Source: Paraspadella gotoi (lineage: Eukaryota; Chaetognatha). From it: DNA of 64,000 nucleotides. Numbering within the stretch: the first letter of the stretch is position 1; every line of letters begins with the position of its first letter. The position numbers were made by a program, and so were the translations under genes. The stretch lies in contig CM119263.1 in NCBI GenBank assembly GCA_051294375.1, forward strand, positions 23,847,310-23,911,309, read 5' to 3'. This document shows positions 10,492 to 21,776 of this stretch, piece by piece. The notes beneath the pieces were generated by a model. The model worked only from the letters and a program-made list of their open reading frames with translations, searched no databases and had not been told where the DNA came from.

Positions 10492-11360
10492 TCGCGTTTC
10501 CTTCTTCGACAGTCGACCTTGAATCACGAGAGATGGCAAAGGAAGACCGTGACGAGTTTAGGCGAATTTGTCAGTCTATAGTTTATAAAAATTTAGAATA
10601 TATTTCGTAACAAAATGAATTTATCAAAATTACTCGACCACGTTTTCAACATCGACCAAATGGTTAGAAATTAACAATTGGATCAGTTGAGGTGAGTTGA
10701 GTTAAGCGCCGAGATGATGTCGATGCGGAAGAGAAAGAAGAAACGTGAAAAGGTAGGCGTGGAGACAGGAAGTTGGTGAACGCCAATGACGTCAGCGGGA
10801 GAGTAAAAAAAATCTTGGCTCGAGAAAATCTGTGAGCGACGCCGGGGGTTGAATTGCGAAGGGAAAGTTGGCAAGGTGACCACGATGCTAAGAATAGGAG
10901 GGGGGGCGGGGATCATGGGCACTGGGGAGAGGAGATAAAGAGAGAGAGAGGAATCAGTCATCTTAACTAATTGCTTGTATAGCCATTTATTTCAATCATA
11001 ATTGTTTACATGCAATCTGAAATTTGTAAACATTAGCATTTCTCCTTTACTTTTTACTTTGTGTATGTATATTATATATTTAGTTCTTACTTGAAATGTA
11101 AGGCAAAAGTTTATAAGGCTAAGATGGAAAAAAACGTCAGTCAAGGAAGACAAAATTTGTTGTTAAGGTTCATTTTCTTGCTTCGCTGCGTTGAAGATCA
11201 ACACCAACGACATTTATCGCAAAAATAACAATAACAACAACGAAAATGGATATATTTTCTTTCTGGAATTGCAGGACAATGGGCATTTTTCGTTAGCCAA
11301 GTACAAATCATTACATGCTATTTAAACAATATTTCTTTCTTTCTTTCTTCACGTCTTTTT

Positions 11361-11395
<35 letters not shown>

Positions 11396-12839
11396 CTCTT
11401 TTTTTTCTTCTCTCCATTCGCTTAATTTTTGTTACTGCTTCATTTTTACTCTTTTCAATTTTTAAAAATTTCTTCTTTTCTCTTTTATTTTTTTGAGTTT
11501 CGTGCTAAAGAAGAGATAACGAATGAAAAGGAAAACCGAGTCGACGTCAAGTTCAAACCAGAGAAGAGGAAGAGAAGGAAAAAAATTAAAAGGGAGGCGG
11601 ACAAAGCGAGCGCTAGTAAAATTAGGGAAAAACTGGAAATAAGAAAAAAAAATGAACTGAATAGAAAAAAGATGTATGAATGAACGATAAAAGCCAGGAG
11701 TAATAAAATAAATAAATAAAAAAATAAAAAATTAAAATAAGGGGATCTAAAAAAAAAAGCGAAAATAAACCAAGTCAAAGGAACTATGAGCAAAAAAAAA
11801 ACAAAACAAAAAAAAAACAAACCCGAAGATGTTTGTTCAATTTTCGTTCAAAAAAAGAAGCAATGTCGAAGGTGCTAAAAGTGAAAAAATGAAACCTAAA
11901 AAGAAAGTTAAAAAAATCTTTAAAAACATGTTGGAGCTTAGAACGATTTGTGAACTAGGAAAACAAAAACAAAGGTGACGACGACGACGACGACGTAAAT
12001 GGCGCTGACGGTGGAAACGAGCGAGACGATACTACGTTACGACGAAAATAAAAAATCAATTTAAGTTTCGATTTTATGTTATGACCCAATAAAAAAAGGT
12101 ATTCATATTTTTTTTTAAAGTAAATTAGGTAATAATTTCATTTTACAGTAAAAAAAAATATAACAATAAACAGATCATCTTTTTTGTTTGTATATAATAG
12201 TTAAACTAACGGCGTAATAACCTGGGGACTAAAAATAAAAACGCGAGAATAAAAAAAAGCAACAATAAAAAGAGAAAAAAAAAACGATAAACGAGAGTAA
12301 TAACCCAATGTGTCGCTTTCAATCGTCAACTTCCGTGGAAAACCGAGGTCAGTTCGACCTGACCATATTGAAAAGGGGAAAAAGAGAAGGGGGAGGGAGG
12401 GGAAACAAAAAAATGGATCAGCAGCTGTTTCTGTCGAGTAGGATCCTTCGCCGAAACTATTTTTATTTGTTATGCTTACTTATTTAACTCGAAATCAAAT
12501 TAAGTCTCCATCGATACCGACGACCATCATTTTCGTCGTCGTCGGCTGCTGTCGTCGTCTCCATCTTTGTTTATATGCCTCGTTCCCAGATCGAAACACG
12601 CCGCCGCGACGCGCGTTCGGGACACGAGAGGGATCGTCGTCGTCGTCGTCGTCGTTTCGGCGTTCTCATCCATCTGTTGACAATTAATGGTTCAAAATCT
12701 TAATAGCTGACTTTTTTTTTTCAACAAGCGGGAAAAAAAAAGTAATGTTGGAAGCAATTAAGACGATTTACTTCGAGAGTTTCGCTTCGCAAATCACACG
12801 TTTCCCCCCAGCAGGGAATGGCGTAAAAACAAGGAGGGC

Positions 12840-13080
12840 GTAAACCGACGAAATGATGGAAAAATCGAACTTGCAATGTCCAAAATTGGGAGACGCCATA
12901 ATTTAGAAAACGGAGAGACGCAATGACGGAATTCGGGGATTATAAATGACGGAAATTAGGATATACAATGACGGAATTAAGTGGACGCATCGATGGAAAT
13001 CGGCAGCTGAAACGACGAAAATTCAAAAAATAAAATGACGAAAAACTTTTAAAGACCAAATAACGAAAATCGGGATTTTT
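12840..13080. repeat. Degenerate short tandem motif around ATGACGGAA
   Basis: Variants of AATGACGGAAATT recur at roughly 25-35 bp intervals through this stretch, with drifted spacers. The same array is present in units B-D. It could be an eroded minisatellite. No coding signal is seen. Confidence 0.4.
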
Positions 13081-13463
13081 CGATGAGAAGCGAAAACGGA
13101 ATGAGCGGCCAAAGCGACGTCGTCGAAAAGTGCAACTCAATTCCAACAGTCTTCGTCGTCGTCGTCGTCGTCGTCGTCGCTGTTATCCTCTTTTCGCGGC
13201 AAACATCCGTCATCCTCGTCATTCAACTACAAGGAGATCCACGGGTGCCGTTCTCAAAAGAATTTATTAGCTCAGTGACATATTTAAATAAAATTTTCAT
13301 TAATGTGCAAAATAATCAAAAGTCATGACACTTTTTTAGTACCCTCATCCTATTGAAAAATCAAAGGTTATGTCCAATGTAGAAAGGGAAAAGTTCCGAT
13401 CGCTTTTTTCAAGTTTTCTGATTTTCGAAATTCACTCACTGCTATTCAATACAGTTCTTGTAT

Positions 13464-13668
13464 GGCAACAGCCGGGTTCCCTGTGATGCCCATTGGGATG
13501 GGGCATCTCACTGTTGGCTTTGGGGGCTTCCGACCCTCAGTGACGCCTCCAGTCACTGGCGCGGTTACCCTAGGACGGTCTCGCTTTGCCAACGCAGAGG
13601 GAAGTCCTGGATGGAACACAAAGACTGGGATGGTGTGTTACCCCTCGGAGGCAACGGCTGAGCAATGG
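13464..13668 (+). repeat. Structured dispersed repeat, copy 2 (uninterrupted)
   Basis: Homologous to the split copy at 796-1581. Visible hairpins are GATGCCC...GGGGCATC, CAGTGAC...GTCACTG and, just downstream, GCGGTA...TACCGC. TCACTG near 13508 can instead pair with CAGTGA near 13539, giving two mutually exclusive folds. The Rfam classes I know are not matched by eye; in particular there is no hammerhead CTGATGA core. Confidence 0.7.
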
Positions 13669-14545
13669 TGGATGTGAAGCGGTAGTAATATACCGCCACA
13701 CTTGTCTCTTTTAGTTTTTTTAAGAGCCGGGCAAAGTCAAGAGCTTCCTGTCGACCATTGGTGACCATTCATTGAAAGTTAGTCAAGAAACTTTAAAAGA
13801 ATAGCGCAATTCAAGTTGAAAGTTTGTTCGAAGAAATTCAAAAAAATCAAAATTCTTTCTCGCCGTAAAAAATATCGTGTTCTTTCACTGTTAAATATGA
13901 AATGACCATGTCGTCACATGTTTTATAGAACGAGCACAGAAAAAAATTTCAGGCCTTTTCTAACTAATAAAATCTATATCATGACCAATGGATAGATTAT
14001 ATGGGTGCTGTAGCCATTTTTTTGAGGTCGGTGCCCGTGGATCTCCTTGTAAGGGCTAGAGGAAACGGTCACACAGTCGAACTGCTTTCGGTTAGTACCT
14101 CTTCAAATCTTCTTTTTTTAGTTTTGGTCGTCGTCGTCATCGTCGTCATCGCCGTCATTTTCTCTTTCAAGTGAATCTATCCAGAACTCTTCCGTTGCAG
14201 CGTGCGCCCGCCAGCAAGTGCCTCCACATTTATCCGCGCATTTTTGATGTTTGCTATTCAAATTATTTGGGATTCTCTCTCGCGTTCGCCAATGTAAATT
14301 CCTATCCGAGTGATTTCATTTCAAACTTACTCGCTTTCATCCTATTGTCTCTCTTGTTTTTCCAGGACAGAATTCCGTTCATCGCATCTTTTCGTCCGAA
14401 TGTCTTATTGTCTGTGCTGGCGTTCGTTTGACTGTCAGTTCGAAAGCCGAACTTTCCATGGCACGTTAATGAGCTTTGGTGCTCGCCCAAACCGCTAACT
14501 CGCGCCGTCACGCCCATTTCTCGCGGGACTCGGAGAGAGAAAGAG

Positions 14546-14804
14546 NNNNNNNNNNNNNNNNNNNNNNNNNNNNNNNNNNNNNNNNNNNNNNNNNNNNNNN
14601 NNNNNNNNNNNNNNNNNNNNNNNNNNNNNNNNNNNNNNNNNNNNNNNNNNNNNNNNNNNNNNNNNNNNNNNNNNNNNNNNNNNNNNNNNNNNNNNNNNNN
14701 NNNNNNNNNNNNNNNNNNNNNNNNNNNNNNNNNNNNNNNNNNNNNNNNNNNNNNNNNNNNNNNNNNNNNNNNNNNNNNNNNNNNNNNNNNNNNNNNNNNN
14801 NNNN
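14546..14804. other. Assembly gap (259 N)
   Basis: A run of N immediately after GGAGAGAGAAAGAG. In units C and D the same place holds a long (GA)n tract, so the gap probably reflects that repeat. Confidence 0.95.
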
Positions 14805-15152
14805 TCCGCCATTATCATTTTCTCCAGTCCAGTTCCTTGACCTTTTCCCTCCTCTTTCTTTCCTACTTTTCATTTCTTCCACCTCGCGCAAGCGCACGAC
14901 GCGTTTTCCACGTGCGTCTCTAGAATTCTGACTTCCGGTTTCGCGATTCCGTGAATTCCGATCACGCCCTCGCTTTTCACCGTCTCTGTCGTTCACGGGC
15001 GAATATCAAGATTAAACGTTAAAGCGAAAGAAAATAATAGTATTGTTTCATTCAATGCGAAATTTTTTTTACTTTTTACGTCTTTCACTTTCTGTCTCTC
15101 TTTCTCTGTCTGTCTATCTTTCTATGTGTCTCTCTGTCTGTCTTTCTCTCTC

Positions 15153-15177
15153 NNNNNNNNNNNNNNNNNNNNNNNNN
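15153..15177. other. Assembly gap (exactly 25 N)
   Basis: Lies inside a TCTG/TCTC microsatellite and marks the left junction of sequence not found in units B-D. Confidence 0.95.
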
Positions 15178-15402
15178 TGTGTTTGAGTAGTTAGGTTTGA
15201 TTACTGGTAGTAGAGGGATGCCAAATGTTTGGTGAAATACCTTTACCGCGTCTAAATTATTCTTCTCCCTCCCCCCTCGGCTCCCGCGCTTCCCTCCAAT
15301 AGAATGTAGTATACAAGGGGGATTTGGACAGCGATTCGTACAGAGTTGGTAGATTACTTCTAGATTGAAAGGCCGGTGGGATCTGGGTATTTTTTGTAAG
15401 AG

Positions 15403-15750
15403 TCACAATATTTTTAGAGACAAATCCCGGTTTGATTTGTGTTGGGAGGAGGGAGGTGGGAGGCGTTTAAAAGAACTTTTGTTATGTAGGTTGTTATGGC
15501 ACTTTAGGGGAGATCGACGCGGGGGCCTCAAAATTCTCCGATTCTCATGCTTCACTGAATTGGATTTGAAGTAGGAGTGCTTTCTTCTTGACGAGGGCTG
15601 ATCTACTGATGAGTGGATTATCTGACGTGACTGACAAAGTTGAGCTGGACTTGTGGTCAACTCCATTGCAAAAGTTTCACCCGCGCCTATAAACACGTCA
15701 CCTTTGTCTTGACCAGGCAGACCCATTGAGTAATGACCATCGAGCTCGGG
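15403..15750 (-). CDS. Possible coding exon, unknown protein
   Basis: An open frame begins directly after an acceptor-like AATATTCCAG and reads PELDGHYSMGLPGQDKGDVF and then IGAGETFAMEL before becoming basic and low in complexity. The first 48 or so residues look like folded-protein sequence; a GT at 15606-15605 could be the donor. I recognise no family. No partner exon is evident nearby and the surrounding block may be misassembled, so this remains a candidate only. Confidence 0.3.
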   Translation of the reverse strand, partial: PELDGHYSMGLPGQDKGDVFIGAGETFAMELTTSPAQLCQSRQIIHSSVDQPSSRRKHSYFKSNSVKHENRRILRPPRRSPLKCHNNLHNKSSFKRLPPPSSQHKSNRDLSLKIL

Positions 15751-16616
15751 CTGGAATATTTAGATACGGTTTTAGATTTTAGTTAGAATTGATATGGATC
15801 ATTAAAAAGAATTTGATAGGAGACCCGGTAGTTTTAAAGTTAAGGTTGGTTAGATATAAAGATGAGAGGGTTGAGATAATTGTTATGATTAGTTAGGGAT
15901 GTAAGATTAGGATATGTAATATTATTAAAGATAGGAGGGGGTTTGAAAGATGGGCCTTAAAATTTTAATTCAGGAGGTTGAGGAAAAGAAATCGGGGCGC
16001 TTTCGGAAATAGTGGCCAATATTCCTGAAATTTTCATCAGAATATTGGAAAAAAAGAGAAAAAAAAAAAAGAGAGAAAAAAGCAATAAAGCCTTTCAGAC
16101 CCTAAAGCTGCAAAGTTCAACTTTATGTGAATTCAATAATAAAATTGAAGAAGTTGGAAATTTTGCCGAACAAATTTAGACTTGCGGAAAAGTTAGATTT
16201 GCTTTTGGTTTAAACCTTAACATGATAAAAATGGCCTTTTGTTGCATTAGATAAAGATTAAAAAAAAAAAGATTTAAATGATTGTTATGCAATTTTATAT
16301 TTTTTCCTTACATGTTCATTATCGACTCGAGCAGTGTTGACGTTGTCAAAGCGTCCGAAGTCGTCAGATATCGTTAATCTCGATGAACTCACAACAAGCC
16401 CTTGTTGGGTGTGTTGTTGGTTGCTTCATTTTTATCTGTTTACTTATTTTCGTTTGGTCCAAAGAGTCGATGAATGACCTTTTCAATGGCATTTTGAAAA
16501 CAGAAGAGAAAAATAGCGGAAGATGGTATGTGACCAAATTATAGGGATACGACTGGAGATGAAAAGCGAGGGGGAGAAAGGTTACTATTGAAATAGCATC
16601 CTCCTCTCTCTCTCCT

Positions 16617-16654
<38 letters not shown>

Positions 16655-17020
16655 TATCCTCCTTCGTCACGAAACTTCAGTCACTGGGATTCATCTATTT
16701 CTTTGTTCTTCTTTTTAAATCAATGTTACGTGTTTGAGAATAATTAAAAGCGATCAGTCTAGTTGAATTTGTTTTCGTTTCCTATAGTAAGAAGAAAATT
16801 TGGTTTGCTCAGCCCGTGGGAATTGTTGTGTCCGTGGCGGGCGGGGTGGGGCGGAGAGTTTTGGCGGGATCAAAACCGCTGAAACAAAACGCGACAGATG
16901 GAAAAAAAAAAAAACAAAAAAGACAAAAGAAATAAAAAGTTATGAAAAAAGAAGAAAGAAATAAAAAAAAAAAACAAAAAAAAAAATTTTGTCTTTAAAA
17001 TTTAGATTGGAGAGGTTGCT

Positions 17021-17470
17021 CCGAGGAGGAAGAGGGAGAAAGATCGATGGATGTATAATAAGGGAGATGGGGAAGGAGAGAAATGAGGAGGATAAGGAAG
17101 GAAAGAATAGAGAGAGGGGTTGGGGAGGGAGAGACATAGAATAAAACATAGAAATGAATGTAGTAGGTGATGGTACGGAACTGAGGACGGAGAGGAAAGA
17201 AGATTGAAGAAGAGAAATGAATGAGGAAGGATGAAGAGAGAAATGGAGATAGAAGGAGAGGAATAGAGGGGAGTACGAGTAAGAAGGTGGAAAGGGAGGG
17301 AGTGGGAATGAGGGAGGTTGATTTGAAGTATGAATGTCTGATGGAGAGGAGATTGAGGAGAGGAGGTGATGTGATGATGGGTTTGATTTGGTTGGTTTGG
17401 GAGAGATGTGATGGGGGAAGAGGGAGGGAGTGGAAAGAGTGGAAGTGGATGGAGGGAGGTGTGTAGTTGG
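17021..17470. repeat. Polypurine (G/A-rich) low-complexity stretch
   Basis: The plus strand is overwhelmingly A and G for about 450 bp, with irregular GGAGAGRAAG-like motifs and no fixed period. The long minus-strand frame across it (16940-17719) is Ser/Pro/Leu-rich, as expected from the composition, and is not treated as a gene. Confidence 0.7.
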
Positions 17471-18539
17471 TCCGGTGGGAGTGGAGAGAGGCGAGGTTGA
17501 GAGAGGAGCGTTGGGATGATTGTGAAGGTGAAGTTGGGTGGTGGGGAGGTGTGTTTTGTGTGTTGTCAGTGTCTTATGTCGTATGCCGGTGTGCACATGA
17601 GAGGAGAGAAGAGTGGATTGATGCTGTTCATTGATATGATCTCTCATTTGCCCCGGGCTAATGCGACTTCCTGATACTCGGCGACACCGTGGGACCGAAG
17701 TAATAGTCGTCTCATTCATCTTCCGGTCTTTCCGACTGGTACTCAGGAGCCTCTGTAATGGAAAAGAAGAGAATGAAATAAAAAAGAAAAAAGAAGAAAG
17801 AAAGGAAAGAAAAAGGAGGAGAGAAAAAAAGAATAATGAAAAGAAAAAAAGGATTAAAAAAAAAAAATAAATAGATAAAGAAAATAAAGTAAAATAAAGA
17901 ATGAAAAAAAGAAAAAGAAAAAATAAAGAGCGATGGCGGCGTGGAAATGGTTTCGCGTGTTGTTTTTTTTTGGATATCTCAAAAAAAAAGACGAAAAATT
18001 CGTTACTAAGCGGTGTGCGAGTCTGGGGAGTTTTTCAGATCTCGGGTGGTCGCTAGTGTGATTAAATTTAAAACAACTGAGGGATGGGATGAGAGGGAGG
18101 AAAAAAGAAGAAATGAAAGATGATAAGGGTATCCAGTGGATGAGAAGCTTTCGTGCGGTTGAAACGACGGACTAGAAGAAGAGTTGATATCTCAAAAGAT
18201 GTTTCAAGGGAGGAACGAAGAGACTGGAAAATGGGATTGACAAGAGAGGATAGGGGATGAGTGAAGGGAGCCTTGAATAAGACTTGAATAGATAGAAGAG
18301 TAGAATGTGGCCTAGAAAGAGAGCTGTTATACGATTCTCTGACATGGACGAGAACAAGGACTCAAGGAAGGAGAAGGGCGTGAGAGGATGAGGAAAAAAA
18401 TAGGGGGGGGGTAGTAGGAATAATGGGGAGGCGAGACGAGATGAAGAGAGGGAAGATCGCGAAAGATGTCTATACATACTATGGTATCTCCGGGCTGCTG
18501 GGATTGACCTCACCCTAGACGTTACGTCGTCTTACAGTA

Positions 18540-19115
18540 CTATGAGTTATTGGAATATATCCTGTGACGGTTTTTCTGATATTTTACATGGTTGTCCGCA
18601 CACAATGGACTCTGCACTTTCCCACCATTTAATACTGACGTATTACGAGTAAGAAAACTTAGGTTCTCCCGCCAGGATGGCGAGATTTGAATAGCTATCT
18701 GGACCAGTCCGCTCCAGTTCGACCTCGACCTCGTCCATCCTCTTACTATCCGTGATACTTGGTCATTCTGTTCCCCACCTTCGCGCAGCAAGAGCGATCG
18801 ACGGCGGTTTCCATTCACGTAGTGAAGATATGAATGCATAGAGATAAAAAATGTGGTCTGCTCGGTCATGTCATAGCTTAGTTTCTTGACAACCCAGGGG
18901 AAGGAGGCTGACATCAATGGGTGGTTACTCTATCGAGAGGGGAAATGTCGGACCTCCCAGGGTTTCGGTGATTCCGTTGATGATCGGTGGAGATCATCCC
19001 GAGGCCGACTTCGCTTGCGTACTCGTGGTCGGAGTTTCACCGAGCGATAATTGAGCAAGATTAAAACGGTAATAGCCAGAAAGAAAGAAATATAGTATGG
19101 TGTTTTCATTGACAA
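18540..19115 (-). pseudogene. Possible broken gene with an N-terminal membrane anchor
   Basis: One frame starts MSMKTPYYISFFLAITVLIL, then a basic stretch RPRVRKRSRPR, which resembles the signal anchor and stem of a type II membrane protein. An in-frame TAG at 18930-18932 interrupts it, after which the same frame continues to 18540. Neighbouring frames also contain protein-like pieces (for example MDEVEVELERTGPDSYSNLA and YVSIKWWESAES), suggesting several frame slips. No family is recognised. It is either a decayed gene or a real gene damaged by uncorrected sequencing errors; chance cannot be excluded. Confidence 0.25.
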
Positions 19116-19549
19116 TAGAGATCTAAAATATTTTGTTGATTATCTCGATATTCAGCGGTCTTTTCACTTTTCCTTCTTTGTCTCATTCTTTTCTGCGTGC
19201 TGTGTGGCGTAAGATGCTTTCTATTCAGGTAAGGTGTTCTTCCTCTGATTCGCTGATCTTCCTCTCTCTTCTTTCTCTATGTACTATCTCATCCTATCTA
19301 TCTAGTCTATGCTACTATCTATCTGTTTATCTATTCTAAGCTATACTGTCTCGTCTCTCTCTCTTCTCTACGATGCATCTCTCTCTTCTCTCTCCTCTCT
19401 TCGACGTTCTCTTCTCTCTTGCTTCCTCTCCTCTCTCTAATTATACTACTAAATAAAAGCTTATAAATATATATCTTTCTTGGTTACAGAAAATACGATG
19501 ATGTATAAGAAGAATAAAACTACGATAAAGACGACGACGATGATGAAGA

Positions 19550-19580
19550 CGACTGAGACGACGACGACGACGACGACGTC
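19550..19580. repeat. (GAC)n trinucleotide tract
   Basis: GAC/ACG trinucleotides followed by TCTTCGTCTTCTTCG. The region is repeated in the other units near 27048, 34738 and 42668. Confidence 0.8.
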
Positions 19581-19810
19581 TTCGTCTTCTTCGGCCTCAG
19601 GCTTTTCTCGCCAAAGATGGAATTGTTTTGGAGAGAGAGAAATTTGGCGCGACGACGACGTCCGACGATTTCGTGTTAAGACGAAGACTATTTTTTTTTT
19701 CAAGTCGAATCGAATTGTACGAGCCGACCAAAGATCGGACCGACAACGTTCGAACCGACCAGTTCGAACCGACAAAAGAAATTTCTTCGAAAAAAAAAAA
19801 AAAAAAAAAA

Positions 19811-19917
19811 NNNNNNNNNNNNNNNNNNNNNNNNNNNNNNNNNNNNNNNNNNNNNNNNNNNNNNNNNNNNNNNNNNNNNNNNNNNNNNNNNNNNNNNNNN
19901 NNNNNNNNNNNNNNNNN
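19811..19917. other. Assembly gap (107 N) at poly(A)
   Basis: Follows a run of at least 20 A. The other units carry about 20 A and then TTCGCGCCATTTCG-like sequence here. Confidence 0.95.
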
Positions 19918-19977
19918 CCCGAGAGAACTTTTTTGTTCCGTCGAACAACGCCTCGTGTCGGCAAATGAGCCCTTTTG

Positions 19978-20060
19978 CTCCGGCAATCAAAACCTTCCCT
20001 CCGGCAATCGAATCCTCCGCTCCGGCAACCGATTTCTCCGCTCCGGCAGGCCAATTCTCC
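19978..20060 (+). repeat. 21-bp minisatellite, four copies
   Basis: Units begin TCCGGCAAtC or TCCGGCAACC and are 21 bp long, so they keep frame (LRQSKPS-like heptads). Equivalent copies, with indels, lie near 27395-27477, 35083-35168 and 43013-43098. No start or domain supports translation. Confidence 0.75.
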
Positions 20061-20066
20061 CGCAAA

Positions 20067-20482
20067 TGACGTCAAGCAGAGTCGATGGAAAGCTGGCAAC
20101 CTACTTTTCGGACCGACCGGGGCGCTGCTATCTGGAAAGCCAAAGATAAGGAGAACGGAAAAAAAAANNNNNNNNNNNNNNNNNNNNNNNNNNNNNNNNN
20201 NNNNNNNNNNNNNNNNNNNNNNNNNNNNNNNNNNNNNNNNNNNNNNNNNNNNNNNNNNNNNAAAAAAAAAAAAAAAAAGTGGAAAGGGAAAGAAAAGCGA
20301 CGCGACCCGCGACCGGGATTCTGTATCAGCGATTTTTCACGCACATTCGCGAAAAACAATGAAAACCTAGAAATCGATTGACGCCGGGCGGCGTGACGTT
20401 AGCTCTTTTCCTGTTCGTCGCCATTGTCATAATTCGGACTAGCGTTCCTTTTTAACTGCTACTTTCCTTCTGCGCATGCGCT
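20067..20482. promoter_or_regulatory. CpG-rich promoter-like module, unit A
   Basis: Contains a palindromic CRE, TGACGTCA (20067-20074), and a perfect NRF1-type site, TGCGCATGCGCT (20471-20482), in CpG-rich sequence with further CGGAA-like motifs. These are typical CpG-island promoter elements in animals. A 94-N gap lies between them. No downstream open reading frame is convincing. Confidence 0.4.
20168..20261. other. Assembly gap (94 N) at poly(A)
   Basis: Flanked on both sides by A runs. The other units have only a short A-rich stretch here. Confidence 0.95.
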
Positions 20483-20866
20483 GATGCGAGTTAGTGTAAA
20501 AGTTTTCAATTGACGCGTAATATGACCAAAGCTTGACGAAGCTTACCTCGACTTTAACTTAAACGGATTATTCGGTCAACACATGAACACACATGAAAGC
20601 AAAAGTGATAAATGAATAATCAATCAATAACCGTCGATCAAATAACTACGCAATCTCGATATCAACGAATCGTCTTCGTCGTCTCTTCGTCACGAACGAC
20701 ATCTTCACCAGAAGTGACGCGCTCTTCATCAGGGCAAGAGTGAGAGGAGGAGGGAATGGTACGGCGGGAACGAGTTCGTCCGAAGACGTCAAATCGACTT
20801 CCGTTTTTTTTCTGCTCGCATAGTTAGTTTGAAGTGTCTAACTCGCGTCGGTCTGTTGCGGAGAGA

Positions 20867-20867
20867 G

Positions 20868-20906
<39 letters not shown>

Positions 20907-20913
20907 AGAAGAG

Positions 20914-20952
<39 letters not shown>

Positions 20953-20955
20953 AGA
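20867..20955. repeat. Interrupted (GA)n tract
   Basis: GA repeats broken by AAGAGA interruptions. Equivalent tracts lie near 28200-28305, 35894-35978 and 43824-43908. All frames through it encode RE or LS repeats and are artefacts of the repeat. Confidence 0.9.
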
Positions 20956-21149
20956 GCGAAGAAAGGGGAGGACTTTGTCCATCGGCATTTTCCGGCATCT
21001 CTCTCTTTTCTTCTTTTTCTTCCACGGCACTGAAGACCCGGACGCCCCTCTTCGGCGCCGACACGAACGACCACGCCATCGGTCGTACTACGGCTCGGCG
21101 AGAGACGGCACGAGGGGGCTAGCGAGGGCGCGTGCCGCCGCCCGGCCCC

Positions 21150-21174
21150 NNNNNNNNNNNNNNNNNNNNNNNNN
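21150..21174. other. Assembly gap (exactly 25 N) between units A and B
   Basis: Separates GC-rich CCCGGCCCC from AAAAAAGGAGGAGAGATTTAA, the sequence that opens units B, C and D. Confidence 0.95.
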
Positions 21175-21731
21175 AAAAAAGGAGGAGAGATTTAATATTT
21201 AAACCTTGAGAATTCTATTTTGGTATAACCAAGATCATAGTTTCTTAATAAAATCTTATTAGAATTTGGTCAGGTTGACGATTGGCTTAAAAAAACAAAT
21301 AATCTTCTAAATTTTAAGTCTTTTGTAATAATAATTTTTTAACCTTATTTATAAACCACAACAATAAATTGGAGTATTAAGGTTATTTAATAATTTTATT
21401 TTGATTAATTTAAGTATGCTGGCTGAATAACAGGCTCATTTTTTTTCCAAAAATTTTGAATTTTTAAAACCGGAAGTGGTACGACGCAAAAACCCTGGCG
21501 TGGAAAATCGCATCAAATGAGCTATTCGGGGAAATTTTTTATTGTGATATTCGTTTTTCTCCATAAATTTGGCACAAAGAAACTTTGCAGGTATCAGGAA
21601 CTTTCAAAAATGCATGTAAAAATTTCTGGGAAGCTCTAACACGGATCTGACTTTCTTTTATTACGTCACAATTTTTGGGTATAAAATTTGGGGTAGAGAA
21701 CAGTCTCTCGTCTCTCTCTCTCTCTCTCGTC

Positions 21732-21776
<45 letters not shown>

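Larger units (their letters stand above)
15178..19260. other. About 4 kb absent from units B-D, probably misplaced
   Basis: Units B, C and D run straight from the TCTG tract into the CTAT tract. In unit A this block intervenes, bounded on the left by a 25-N gap and on the right by CTAT-like microsatellite. It may be a contig or read extension from another locus joined through shared microsatellite. It holds two weak minus-strand coding candidates, a (CT)n tract near 16618-16648, and a polypurine stretch. Confidence 0.6.
9947..21149. repeat. Unit A of the 8-kb repeated block (gapped, interrupted)
   Basis: From the TTTAATATTTAAA motif inside the foldback right arm onward, this segment is colinear with units B, C and D. 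Shared landmarks are the (CT)n tract, TTTC-rich stretch, CGT trinucleotides, structured repeat, (GA)n tract, CTAT-rich tract, poly(A), 21-bp minisatellite, promoter-like motifs and second (GA)n tract. It differs from them mainly by single-base indels. Gaps fall at its simple repeats, and about 4 kb of sequence absent from the other units lies at 15178 to about 19260. I found no supportable gene in the shared part. Confidence 0.8.

Noticed and set aside
13464-13668. Hammerhead ribozyme in the structured repeat
   Set aside because: The CTGATGA and GAAA core motifs are not present in the right arrangement.
16940-17719. 259-residue minus-strand frame
   Set aside because: Ser/Pro/Leu/His low complexity from a polypurine stretch. 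Only the first 30 residues look ordinary.
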